Positions 1 to 8,880 of a stretch of DNA of 56,004 bases are shown piece after piece. Numbering within the stretch: the stretch's first letter is position 1; every line of letters starts with the position of its first letter. The translations under genes were made by a program, and so were the position numbers. This DNA comes from Terriglobales bacterium (GTDB lineage: Bacteria; Acidobacteriota; Terriglobia; Terriglobales; Acidobacteriaceae): the NCBI GenBank assembly GCA_035457425.1, contig DATIBR010000184.1:1-56004 (forward strand). Direction: 5' to 3'. The notes below the pieces were generated by a model. That model had not been told where the DNA came from. It saw only the letters and a program-made list of their open reading frames with translations, and searched no databases.

Positions 1-1
1 G

Positions 2-388
2 AAGCGCAACAACCTGAAGCCGATGGCGCGGATCGTGGGCTGGACGCAAGCTGGAGTGGAGCCGCGCATCATGGGCATCGGTCCAGTGCCGGCCATCGCC
101 AAGCTGGAGAAGAAGAGCGGGCTCAAGCTCGCCGACTTCGACGTCGTGGAGCTGAACGAAGCGTTCGCCGCGCAGGTGCTCGCCTGCGACCGCGAGCTGC
201 ACTTCGACCGCGCGAAGCTCAACGTGAACGGCGGCGGCATCGCGCTCGGTCATCCTATCGGCTGCACCGGCGCGCGCATCGCGGTGACGCTCGTCCACGA
301 GATGAAGCGGCGCGGCGCGAAGCGCGGCCTGGCGACGCTGTGTGTGTCCGGTGGACTGGGAATGACGCTCGCTTTAGAGCAGGCCTAG
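2..388 (+). CDS. Acetyl-CoA acetyltransferase (thiolase), C-terminal part
   Basis: Partial gene cut by the window edge; 128 residues of the C-terminal thiolase domain remain, in frame from base 2. The two catalytic motifs of this half are visible: the histidine in [10 protein letters not shown] and the second active-site cysteine in LCVSGGLG near the end. Thiolases condense or cleave acyl-CoA units in fatty-acid degradation or acetoacetyl-CoA metabolism; which direction cannot be told from the fragment. The stop codon (386-388) overlaps that of the convergent Nudix gene (385-387). Confidence 0.93.
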   Translation, partial: KRNNLKPMARIVGWTQAGVEPRIMGIGPVPAIAKLEKKSGLKLADFDVVELNEAFAAQVLACDRELHFDRAKLNVNGGGIALGHPIGCTGARIAVTLVHEMKRRGAKRGLATLCVSGGLGMTLALEQA

Positions 389-954
389 ATCTTGTCGCTG
401 TGCGCGGCGAGCCACTCCGCCGCTTTCTTCACCATGTCCTTCTCGCCCTTGTAGGCGAGCATGCGCTCGGCGTCGGCGAGTGGGAGCCAGCGGGCGCCGC
501 GGACCTCGTGCTTCATCTCTTCCGAGATGTTGCCGATCTCGCCGCCCAGGTAGCGCAGCAGGTAGAAGCTGACGACCTTGAAGATGCGGGCGCCGTCGGA
601 CCACTTGCGCACGTAGACGTACTTGATGTCGCCCAGCTTGGCGACGACCTCGCAGTCCAGGCCGGCTTCCTCGCAAACCTCGCGGCAGGCGGTCTCATCC
701 GGCTTCTCGCCCTCGTCCACCCAGCCCTTGGGAAGGGCGAGCACGGTCTTGTTCTTGTCGCCGGAATCCTCGCGGCGGGGCTCGATGACGGCGAGCTCCC
801 ACTCCCCGGTCTTCGAGGCGCTGCCGACGCGCCGGACGACCACGCCGCCGGCGGAGAACTCGCGCTCCATCTTCCCCTTGGAGCCGCTGGAGGGCGTCGC
901 CTTGGCGGTGGGTGCTGTAGCCTTGGAAGCAGTCTTGGACGAGCGGCGCGGCAT
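385..954 (-). CDS. Nudix hydrolase
   Basis: 189 residues. A complete Nudix box (G-x5-E-x7-REVCEEAGL) occupies about residues 77-99, so the Mg-binding glutamates are intact and the enzyme should hydrolyse a nucleoside diphosphate linked to another group; the substrate is unknown. The first 28 residues are a Lys/Ser/Ala/Thr-rich, probably disordered tail ahead of the fold (starting near [12 protein letters not shown]), so a start at that internal Met is possible. It is tail-to-tail with the thiolase gene, the stops overlapping by two bases. Confidence 0.9.
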   Translation of the reverse strand: MPRRSSKTASKATAPTAKATPSSGSKGKMEREFSAGGVVVRRVGSASKTGEWELAVIEPRREDSGDKNKTVLALPKGWVDEGEKPDETACREVCEEAGLDCEVVAKLGDIKYVYVRKWSDGARIFKVVSFYLLRYLGGEIGNISEEMKHEVRGARWLPLADAERMLAYKGEKDMVKKAAEWLAAHSDKI

Positions 955-1097
955 GGGCGGCGTAACCGTAGCATAGATGCGCGACGGCGGAAGGCCGCCG
1001 CTCCGGCCGGCTGAAGCCGGCGCTCCGGCTGCACAATTTGTGCGGCACCCACGCCACCTGCGGGCGGGCGGCGGCGTCTAAGGATTGAGCGCTTCCG

Positions 1098-2069
1098 GTG
1101 AACGAGCCGGGAGCGTCGGGGGACGCGGGCCTGGGTACACTCGGCAAAATCCGTCGCTCGGTGAAAGCCTTCACCGACGAGTTGACGCGTCCTCTCGGCC
1201 CCGGCAAACCTGCTGAGGAAGCCCCCCACGCCGTCCCCAAGCTCGGAATCGCGCTGGGCGGCGGCTTCGCGCGCGGCCTGGTGCACGTCGGCGTCCTCAA
1301 AGTCCTCGAAGAAGAGAAGATCCCCATCACGTTCCTGGCGGGGACCAGTGTGGGCGCGGTCATCGGCGCGGCGTACTGCTCCGGCGTCGGCGCGAAGGAA
1401 CTGGAAGAGATCGCGCACCTGGTGCGCTTCTCGAGCTTCGCGCGCTGGACGCTCTCGCGCTACGGCCTGGCCACCAACGACCGCATGACCGGCTTCCTGG
1501 AGAAGCTGGTCAAGGCGAAGACCTTCGAAGAGCTGAAGATCCCATTCGCCATCTCGGCGACCGATTTCGTGACCGGCGAGCCGGTGGTATTCAAGTCGGG
1601 GCCGCTCATCGATCCCATCCGCGCGAGCTGCGCCTACCCGGGCATGTTCCTGCCGGTGAACGTGAACGGCCGGCTGATGGTCGACGGGCTGCTGGCGCAC
1701 AGCGTGCCGGCGCAGCCGCTGCGCGAGATGGGGGCCGACCGCGTGCTGGCCATCTACCTGAGCGCGCACTGGGTGCAGAAGGCGCCGCGGCATATCTTCG
1801 ACGTCATCGGGCAGTGCTTCTCCATCGCGGAATCCAAGATGTGCCAGCTCTGGAAGGTGCACGCCGACCTGGTGCTGGAGCCCGACTGCAACGGCTGCAC
1901 CTACGACGGGTTCGAGCGCGCCAAGGAGCTGATCCGCGCCGGCGAACAGGCCGCGCGCGCGGTGATGCCGCAGATCCGCGGGTGGTTCGAGCAGCCCCAG
2001 ACGCAGGTCGTGACCTCGCCCGCCAAGGGCGGCGGGGCGCCGAGCACGGCGCCCGCGCTGGCAAAGTAG
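1098..2069 (+). CDS. Patatin-like phospholipase
   Basis: 323 residues, GTG start. The patatin fold is shown by the oxyanion-hole run GGGFARG (about 54-60), the nucleophile elbow GTSVG with Ser84, and the catalytic aspartate in VDG (Asp196), together the Ser-Asp dyad of patatin and RssA-type lipid acyl hydrolases. There is no signal peptide, so a cytosolic or peripheral membrane enzyme is likely. Only a weak AAGGAT lies upstream of the GTG. The stop codon falls inside a heptanucleotide tandem repeat and a strong terminator follows. Confidence 0.88.
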   Translation: MNEPGASGDAGLGTLGKIRRSVKAFTDELTRPLGPGKPAEEAPHAVPKLGIALGGGFARGLVHVGVLKVLEEEKIPITFLAGTSVGAVIGAAYCSGVGAKELEEIAHLVRFSSFARWTLSRYGLATNDRMTGFLEKLVKAKTFEELKIPFAISATDFVTGEPVVFKSGPLIDPIRASCAYPGMFLPVNVNGRLMVDGLLAHSVPAQPLREMGADRVLAIYLSAHWVQKAPRHIFDVIGQCFSIAESKMCQLWKVHADLVLEPDCNGCTYDGFERAKELIRAGEQAARAVMPQIRGWFEQPQTQVVTSPAKGGGAPSTAPALAK

Positions 2070-2095
2070 TCCACAGTCCACGGTCCACAGTCCAC
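2068..2095. repeat. Heptanucleotide tandem repeat, AGTCCAC family
   Basis: Four consecutive 7-nt units: AGTCCAC, AGTCCAC, GGTCCAC, AGTCCAC. The first unit contains most of the stop codon of the patatin gene. Sixteen bases (2075-2090) recur as an exact inverted copy at 2177-2192, on the other side of the terminator. Confidence 0.9.
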
Positions 2096-2145
2096 AGAAG
2101 CCGCACGGGTGATCGCGCGGCTTGTGCCGAGGCGTCCGATCCATG

Positions 2146-2177
2146 AAAAGGGCGGCCCCGAGCGGGGCCGCCTTTTC
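2146..2177. terminator. Bidirectional intrinsic terminator between patatin and citrate synthase genes
   Basis: A 9-bp GC stem (2151-2159 with 2164-2172, loop GAGC) is extended by A-T pairs, with an A-run on the left and TTTT on the right. It serves both convergent genes. Confidence 0.88.
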
Positions 2178-2192
2178 TGTGGACCGTGGACT
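2177..2192. repeat. Inverted copy of the AGTCCAC heptamer repeat
   Basis: Two units (GTGGACC, GTGGACT) form the exact reverse complement of 2075-2090. The pair could form a long stem enclosing the terminator. Confidence 0.8.
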
Positions 2193-2196
2193 ACTT

Positions 2197-3501
<1,305 letters not shown>

Positions 3502-3603
3502 AGAAATGCCTCCCGGGCAGGAGGCGGCGAGGCCGCGCTGCCGCGGCAAATGAAGTGGGGGAGAAGCCTGGCCGCATTCTAGGCCGCCTCGCGACAACCG
3601 GTC

Positions 3604-3617
3604 GTGACCGCCGTCAC
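3604..3617. promoter_or_regulatory. CRP/FNR-type palindrome upstream of gltA
   Basis: GTGACCGCCGTCAC fits GTGA-N6-TCAC exactly and is a 12-of-14 dyad, widened by one more C-G pair on the outside. Its centre is about 109 bp before the gltA start. Two similar sites occur at 7343 and 9911. Binding is inferred from the motif only. Confidence 0.5.
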
Positions 3618-3662
3618 GGGAAGCGGTGATTCCCGGCGCGGCTGGGAGCGAGGTGAAAGAAA

Positions 3663-3684
3663 CAGGGCGGCCGAAGCCGCCCTG
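3663..3684 (-). terminator. Terminator of the secreted TQGYWK protein gene
   Basis: A 9-bp perfect stem (CAGGGCGGC / GCCGCCCTG) with a four-base loop that reads TTCG on the minus strand, followed in that direction by TTTCTTTC. It lies 20 bp past the stop codon at 3704. Confidence 0.8.
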
Positions 3685-3703
3685 CGAGGGATTACGAGCC
3701 CAA

Positions 3704-4591
3704 CTACTGGCAGTGGCCGGGGCCGGTCAGACCGTTGTTGAAATCGTCCAGCGCGCTGGTGAGGGCGGAAGTGGACGCCGCCGACATGGAGGAGGTTCCC
3801 ACGGGCGGGACGACTGCGTTGCCGATGAGGGCATCGGCGGCCGCGATGGTCGAAGCGATCGAAGTGCCATCCGCACCGCTGGCGATATTGAGCTTCGCCG
3901 CGATCAACTGGTGGGCGAGCGAGACGAGGCCGTTGCCCTGAGCCGGCTTGTCGAAGATGGCCTGCAACTCAAGGTCGGTGTAACTCACATTGCCCAGCGT
4001 CAGCGAGGCCACCGGCCAGACGTCGGTGTTGTTGCCGGTCGGGATGGGGCCATGGGTCTTCCAGTAGCCCTGGGTGTAGGTGCAGCCACCGGTGGGCTCG
4101 CACGGGCTGGTCGAGACGGTGATGGTCGCGCTGAAGTCGCTGCGCTGACGGGTGTTGTCGGCGTGCGAAAAGGCGCGGAAGACGTAGGTGGTGCCGCACG
4201 CCAGCGGCTGGGCGCAATTGGTGGAGCCGCCGTTGTCGAAGAGGAAGTCGCCGACCTCGACCTGAATGCTTGTTCCGGCAGCAAGGTTGTAGGCGTAGCC
4301 ACTCGCGTTGCCAGAGAACGACGCCTTGCAGAGTCCGAACGCGGTGTCAGAGTTCGCGGGCCAGGCGCCGCCGTAGAGGCCATTGAAGTCGTCCAGCGTC
4401 ATCCACTGGAGCGAGAAGCCGGCAGGAGCGCCGGTGGGCGAGCCCGCGGCGAACGTGATGAAGATGTTGGTGTCGCCCGCGCCGCCCGAACTGATGGACG
4501 GCTTGGACATCTTCGGCTTGGGTGCTGCCGCGAAAGCCGGAAGAGCGGCGATGAGGGCCAGAGCTACGAACGCTACCAGAACCTTGCGCAT
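3704..4591 (-). CDS. Secreted protein with CTYTQGYWKTH motif
   Basis: 295 residues. A clear signal peptide covers residues 1-22 (hydrophobic core, AFAAA cleavage region), so export is expected. Residues 35-165 look like beta-rich extracellular sequence with several cysteines. The CTYTQGYWKTH motif at about 170-180 recurs in otherwise unrelated secreted bacterial proteins; its role is not known to me. The C-terminal third is rich in Ala, Ser and Thr and ends GHCQ. A strong ribosome-binding site (AAGGAG) precedes the start, and the gene stands alone with its own terminator. Confidence 0.8.
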   Translation of the reverse strand: MRKVLVAFVALALIAALPAFAAAPKPKMSKPSISSGGAGDTNIFITFAAGSPTGAPAGFSLQWMTLDDFNGLYGGAWPANSDTAFGLCKASFSGNASGYAYNLAAGTSIQVEVGDFLFDNGGSTNCAQPLACGTTYVFRAFSHADNTRQRSDFSATITVSTSPCEPTGGCTYTQGYWKTHGPIPTGNNTDVWPVASLTLGNVSYTDLELQAIFDKPAQGNGLVSLAHQLIAAKLNIASGADGTSIASTIAAADALIGNAVVPPVGTSSMSAASTSALTSALDDFNNGLTGPGHCQ

Positions 4592-4642
4592 TTCTTGTTT
4601 CTCCTTAACATCGACGAGGTGACGTGCAAAAGTTTGAAACCG

Positions 4643-5023
4643 TCATGAATCGTGGCCCGAGCCACGGGAAAGCTGGTATTCGAGGAACTGCACTGCCAAG
4701 GTGACGCCACGCCCCTCCGCTTCACCCTGCTGTACCGTGCGGACGATGCGACCGAGGGAGACGAACTGCGCGCCCTCTTGATGCATCGCCCTCACCGCCG
4801 GGAGTCGCAGGTCGATCTCGAGCGTGCTGCCTGCCGCGTAGGTCCGGTCGCCGTGGAAGAGAAGGCCCGTGCGGCTGATGTTCCGAGTCGCCGAGTCCAG
4901 CCACTGCTCCTTACCTACCTCGCGGTACCGCAACGGAAGCCGGATCTCCATCCGTGGAGCCCGGTCCTCTTGGTTCCGCGGGTCTGGCAAACTGCGCTCC
5001 CTGGGAGGAGGTGGGGAAGTCAA
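4643..5023 (-). CDS. PilZ domain protein
   Basis: 126 residues. The pattern is that of a stand-alone PilZ domain, which binds cyclic di-GMP: an arginine-rich start (RAPRMEIRLPLRY) and, about 20 residues on, TRNISRTGLLF, matching the (D/N)xSxxG motif. The start used is TTG at 5023; an ATG 24 codons later would remove the arginines that contact the ligand, so the longer form is preferred, though its ribosome-binding site is weak. No target protein is encoded next to it. Confidence 0.75.
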   Translation of the reverse strand: MTSPPPPRERSLPDPRNQEDRAPRMEIRLPLRYREVGKEQWLDSATRNISRTGLLFHGDRTYAAGSTLEIDLRLPAVRAMHQEGAQFVSLGRIVRTVQQGEAEGRGVTLAVQFLEYQLSRGSGHDS

Positions 5024-5315
5024 CCGCGAGTCTAGGGATGGATGCGCGGACCAACAATCGAACAGGGGTGGGGTGTGGGGCTAGCGCTTCGTGGCGGGAG
5101 CTACCACACTTTCGTGGGGTGTCCGGCCGCCGCGGCGCGGAGGTCGTCACCGAGGAAAGCCGCGCCAGCGCCTCACTCCGTTGCCGCCGCGCGTAGTCTC
5201 ACGCACGATGCGGGCATGCCCTGCGACGCGGGCGCCGGCCACAGAAGCCGTGCACGGGATCCAGTACAGGGCGGCGGGCGCGGCAATCGCGCCTTCGGTC
5301 AGCGCCTGCGCCAGG
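5024..5315. other. Non-coding gap, no feature recognised
   Basis: This 292-bp stretch lies between the PilZ gene and the response regulator stop. Reading frames here are short or antisense shadows. A run GGGGTGGGGTGTGGGG at about 5063 has three G-tracts, too few for a standard quadruplex call. Confidence 0.5.
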
Positions 5316-5975
5316 TCACTCCAGGTCCACCAGCTTGTGGTTAATGGCGAACAGAGCCAATTCCAGCCGGTTGGAGACGCCGACCTTGTCGAAGACGTTG
5401 GTGAGGTGGTGCTTGACCGTGTCCTCGCTGATCTTGAACTTCTGAGCGATGTCCCTGTTGGTGTAGCCGGCGACGACGGCGGCCACGACGTCGGTCTCGC
5501 GCGGCGTCAGGCGGAACTTTGCCCCGGGCGCCGCCGGGTGCGCCTCATTGTCGCGCAGGTACTCCAGCATGTCGGCGACGCTGTCGCGTCCCACCCAGTA
5601 TTCGCCCTTCATCACGCTGCGGACGGCCTTGATGAGCAACTGGGTGGCGGAGTCCTTCATCACGACCCCACGCGCGCCGAGCCGAAGCGCCTGGACGACC
5701 TGGGGCTTTTCGATCGACGCGGTCAGCAGGAGCAGGCGGGTGCCATGCTGGGCGTGGCCGAGTCTCCGGAGGACGTCCAGGCCAGAGCCGCGCGGCATGG
5801 CCAGGTCGAGCAAGAGGATGTCGGGCGCGGACTGGCCGACCACGGCGATCGCCTCTTCGCCGTCGGACGCCTCGCCCACCACTTCCATGTCGGGCTCAAG
5901 AGCGAGCAGGCGGCGCAGGCCGTCGCGGAAGATGGGGTGGTCGTCGGCGACGGCGATGCGGATGCGGTCGGTCAT
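5316..5975 (-). CDS. Response regulator, NarL/LuxR family
   Basis: 219 residues. A receiver domain spans residues 1-120, with the acidic pair Asp11-Asp12, phosphoacceptor Asp57 (LLLDLAMP), a conserved Thr/Ser (LLTAS) and Lys (VMKDS). A LuxR-type HTH follows at about 155-212 (LTPRETDVVAAVVAGYTNRDIAQ). It should be a DNA-binding transcription factor activated by the adjacent kinase, whose stop overlaps this start in an ATGA (5972-5975), so the two are translationally coupled. The target genes are not identifiable from the sequence. Confidence 0.93.
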   Translation of the reverse strand: MTDRIRIAVADDHPIFRDGLRRLLALEPDMEVVGEASDGEEAIAVVGQSAPDILLLDLAMPRGSGLDVLRRLGHAQHGTRLLLLTASIEKPQVVQALRLGARGVVMKDSATQLLIKAVRSVMKGEYWVGRDSVADMLEYLRDNEAHPAAPGAKFRLTPRETDVVAAVVAGYTNRDIAQKFKISEDTVKHHLTNVFDKVGVSNRLELALFAINHKLVDLE

Positions 5976-7177
5976 GCGGTGACTCCCTGGCGACTGCGGT
6001 CGAACGTGACCTCGATCCTGGCGCCGCGCGCGCTCGACTGGATCGCCATCCGTCCGCCGATCGCGGCCACGCGCTCCTTGATCATGATGGGTCCCTTGCG
6101 GCTGTCCAACAGGTCGTGGTGGTCGAGGCGGCCCTGGAAGGGGAAGCCGCGGCCATCGTCGTCGATGATCAGCCGGAGGCCGCCGTCGTAGGTGCCGAGC
6201 CGCACCACGACGTGCGTCGCATGGCTGTGCTTGCGGATGTTGACGAGCGCTTCCTGCACGATGCGCAGGAGCTCGGCGCACAAGCGAGGCGCCAGCGGGT
6301 CCTCATCGAGTTCGACCGCGCAATCGACGGCGATGCCGGTCTCGTTCTCGAAGCGGTAGGCCAGGTTGCCGATCTGTTCGTTGAGCTGTTGGGGGTCTGC
6401 GGGCGCGGGTTTGAGTTCGTGCATCACCTCACGCAACGTGACCGCTTGCTCGCGGACCACCTCCTGCAGCGCGGCGATCTCGCGCTCCGGGACGCCGCTG
6501 TTCGCCAGCCTGCGCAGGACGTCGAGCCGGACCTCGATCGCCAGCAGCGACTGCAGGGGGCCGTCGTGCAAGTCGCGCGCGATGCGGGAGCGTTCCAGGG
6601 CCAAGGCCGTCGTGCGCCGTTCCCGCGCCTGCGCCTCGGCCAGGTATCCCATCAAGACCGCGAGGATGAGCGCGTAGGTGGCGCGCATGATGAAACGGTT
6701 GACTTCGAATTCACCTACTACGAAAGGCGTGAGGTGGAAGGCGAGCAACGCGGCCTCGGCGCCCAGGATCCCGATCACGGCAGAGACTGTCAGCAGCGTC
6801 TCGCGCATGCCCCAGCGATAGGCTGCCGCCAGCAGGGCGAAGACGAAGAACAAGAAGAAAGGGCTATTGGGCCCATCGGTGAACAGGCTGATGGTCGCGG
6901 CCCACACGATGTCCACCGTGTGAAAGTATGCGCGAAAGCGCGTCAGGGCCGGCAGGCGCCACGTCAGCAGGAAGAGCGCGATGCTCCAAGCGCTGTAGAC
7001 CAACAGCAAGCCGTAGGCGAGATGGGCGTAGCGCACCGGCTCGGTGGGATCAAGATAGATAGCCAGGAGCGAGGCGGCCGTCAGTGTCAGCCGTGCCGTG
7101 GCGAGCTGCCGCTCCTGCCGCGCGTCGATGGAGGCGGGCGACAAAGGGTCGTGGGCAATGGCAAAGGAACTGCGCAA
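5972..7177 (-). CDS. NarL-type sensor histidine kinase
   Basis: 401 residues, TTG start preceded by GAGGAAA. The N-terminal half (about 30-180) has around six hydrophobic segments forming a membrane sensor with short loops. The HisKA_3 dimerisation helix carries phospho-acceptor His204 in ARDLHDGPLQSL. The HATPase domain shows the N box (QEALVNIRKHSHA) and G1 box (DDDGRGF). This is the histidine kinase type that partners LuxR-HTH regulators. The signal is unknown, and the lack of a periplasmic domain suggests sensing within the membrane or cytoplasm. Confidence 0.92.
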   Translation of the reverse strand: MRSSFAIAHDPLSPASIDARQERQLATARLTLTAASLLAIYLDPTEPVRYAHLAYGLLLVYSAWSIALFLLTWRLPALTRFRAYFHTVDIVWAATISLFTDGPNSPFFLFFVFALLAAAYRWGMRETLLTVSAVIGILGAEAALLAFHLTPFVVGEFEVNRFIMRATYALILAVLMGYLAEAQARERRTTALALERSRIARDLHDGPLQSLLAIEVRLDVLRRLANSGVPEREIAALQEVVREQAVTLREVMHELKPAPADPQQLNEQIGNLAYRFENETGIAVDCAVELDEDPLAPRLCAELLRIVQEALVNIRKHSHATHVVVRLGTYDGGLRLIIDDDGRGFPFQGRLDHHDLLDSRKGPIMIKERVAAIGGRMAIQSSARGARIEVTFDRSRQGVTA

Positions 7178-7342
7178 GAGTTTCCTCGCAGGAGAGCTCG
7201 GCCTGGGGGACGCCGATTATGCCCACCTTGCGGCCGGCTGTCACGCGGTTTCGCCGGCTGAGCGGGGAGCGCCGGTTCGGTCCAGGTTTTGCACAAGCGG
7301 GGGCAGAAATGCACAGGAAACGCTGCATCCATGCCCGCTTCC

Positions 7343-7356
7343 GTGATTGCCGTCAC
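7343..7356. promoter_or_regulatory. CRP/FNR-type palindrome at the GAF-transketolase promoter
   Basis: GTGATTGCCGTCAC fits GTGA-N6-TCAC and overlaps the predicted -35 element at 7347-7352. A regulator bound here would either replace the -35 contact or block the promoter. Confidence 0.5.
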
Positions 7357-7375
7357 TCGCAAACGCCGGTAAACT
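7347..7375 (+). promoter_or_regulatory. Predicted promoter of the GAF-transketolase operon
   Basis: TTGCCG (7347-7352), a 17-bp spacer and TAAACT (7370-7375) lie 41 bp before the chosen GTG start at 7416. The hexamers each match four of six consensus bases. Confidence 0.5.
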
Positions 7376-7415
7376 AAGAGTGTTCCCTAGTAAATCTTTT
7401 TTCAGGATCACCAGA

Positions 7416-8033
7416 GTGAAACGCTATCAGTCTGCGCGCGCGGTGTTGGCGGCGGTCGAGAAGGCGCTGGCCGGATCCAAGCCAGGCGTGCTCGCGACGC
7501 CGTTCGAGGACGTCCTCGGGATCCTCTACGAGGGACGCCATTACTTCTGGATCGGGATCTACCTGGTCGTCGGGCGCGAAGTGCGCCGGCAGGCATTCCG
7601 CGGCCCGGTGCCGCCGTGTCACACCTTCGCCTTCGGCAAAGGGAACGTGGGGACGACGGGCGAGCGCGGCATCACCAAGGTCATCGCCGACGTCTCGCAA
7701 GACCCGACCTACTCGATGTGCTTTCTCGAGACGAAGTCGGAGATCGTGGTGCCGATCAAGATCGCGGGACGCACGCTCGGGGTGATCGACGCCGAGAGCG
7801 ACCAGCCGAACGCCTTCGGCGCAGAAGACCGCGTGTTGCTGGAGCGCGTCGCGAGGCTGCTGGCGAAGTTCCTGACGTCGAAAGGGAAGTACGTGGTGCG
7901 CAAGGCGCGCGAGGCGGACGAGCGCGCCGGCAAGACGAGAGCCGGCGTCCAGAAAGATGAGAAGCACGCGCCGGCGAGCGAGAAGTCGCAGGTGAGCCGC
8001 AAGGCCGCCGCCGGGGAGAGCCCGCGCGCATGA
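7416..8033 (+). CDS. GAF domain protein resembling free methionine-(R)-sulfoxide reductase
   Basis: 205 residues, GTG start with AGGATC upstream; an earlier in-frame TTG at 7347 lies in the promoter and was rejected. The GAF core (about 30-155) resembles free-Met-sulfoxide reductases: GRGxxGT-like GKGNVGT, then SEIVVPIKIAGRTLGVIDAESD. From memory of that family, two of its three cysteines align here: Cys68 (PPCHTF) and Cys102 (SMCFLETKSEIV, the catalytic position). The third position is Val78. The last 45 residues are a charged Lys/Ala-rich tail. The stop overlaps the transketolase start (ATGA). Redox repair is inferred; a ligand-sensing GAF is the alternative. Confidence 0.72.
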   Translation: MKRYQSARAVLAAVEKALAGSKPGVLATPFEDVLGILYEGRHYFWIGIYLVVGREVRRQAFRGPVPPCHTFAFGKGNVGTTGERGITKVIADVSQDPTYSMCFLETKSEIVVPIKIAGRTLGVIDAESDQPNAFGAEDRVLLERVARLLAKFLTSKGKYVVRKAREADERAGKTRAGVQKDEKHAPASEKSQVSRKAAAGESPRA

Positions 8034-8869
8034 TGAAGAACGTCGAGTCGGTCGAGGAACTGAAGCAGATCGCGCGCGCCCTGCGCGTGGACATCGTGAA
8101 GATGATCGGCTCGGCCGGCTCGGGACATCCCGGCGGCTCGTTGAGCGAAGTGGAAGTGCTGACCGCGCTGTTCTGGCGCGTGCTGCGGCACGATCCCAAG
8201 AACCCTGGCTGGCGCGACCGCGACCGCTTCATCCTGTCGAAGGGGCACGGGTGCCCGGCGCTCTACGCCGCGTACGCGCGTGCGGGCTACATCGATCCGA
8301 AGCTGCTGAGCACGCTGCGCAAGCTGGGCTCGCCGCTGCAAGGGCATCCCGACAAGCGCATGCTGCCGGTGCTGGAGGCCTCGACCGGCTCGCTCGGACA
8401 GGGCGTCTCGATCGGCATCGGTTGCGCGATGGCGGCGAAGCTCGACCAGCTCGACTACCACACCTTCGTGATGCTCGGCGACGGCGAGTCGCAGGAGGGC
8501 CAGGTGTGGGAGGCGGCGATGTTCGCGCCCTTCCACAAGCTGAACAACCTGACCGTCATCGTCGACAACAACAAGCAGCAGCTCGACGACTGGACCGATA
8601 CCATCCTCTCGCTGAAGCCGTTCGCCGAGAAGTGGGAGGCGTTCGGATGGAACGTGGTGGAGATCGACGGACACGACTTCGCCCAGGTCATCCCGGCGCT
8701 CGAGAACGCGCGCCACAACAAGACCGAAAAGCCCACCTGCGTCATCGCGAATACGGTGAAGGGCAAGGGCGTGTCGTTCATGGAGAACAACATCAAGTGG
8801 CATGGCGTGGCGCCGAAACCGGAAGAGGTCGAGGCCGCGCTAAAAGAACTGGAAGCCCAACCCGTCTAA
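8030..8869 (+). CDS. Transketolase, N-terminal (TPP-binding) subunit
   Basis: 279 residues, the length of the N-terminal half of split transketolases. The family motifs are GSGHPGGSLSEVE, the glycine-rich DGESQEGQVWEAAMFA Mg/TPP-binding motif, and VDNNKQQLDDWT. Together with the next gene it would transfer two-carbon units between sugar phosphates in the pentose phosphate pathway. The start overlaps the GAF stop by ATGA and the C-terminal subunit follows 11 bp downstream, so all three genes form one operon. Confidence 0.93.
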   Translation: MMKNVESVEELKQIARALRVDIVKMIGSAGSGHPGGSLSEVEVLTALFWRVLRHDPKNPGWRDRDRFILSKGHGCPALYAAYARAGYIDPKLLSTLRKLGSPLQGHPDKRMLPVLEASTGSLGQGVSIGIGCAMAAKLDQLDYHTFVMLGDGESQEGQVWEAAMFAPFHKLNNLTVIVDNNKQQLDDWTDTILSLKPFAEKWEAFGWNVVEIDGHDFAQVIPALENARHNKTEKPTCVIANTVKGKGVSFMENNIKWHGVAPKPEEVEAALKELEAQPV

Positions 8870-8880
8870 GAGGAGACCGA

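Noticed and set aside
7347-7415. Earlier TTG start for the GAF protein
   Set aside because: The TTG is the -35 element of a plausible promoter, and the added residues do not look like part of a GAF domain.
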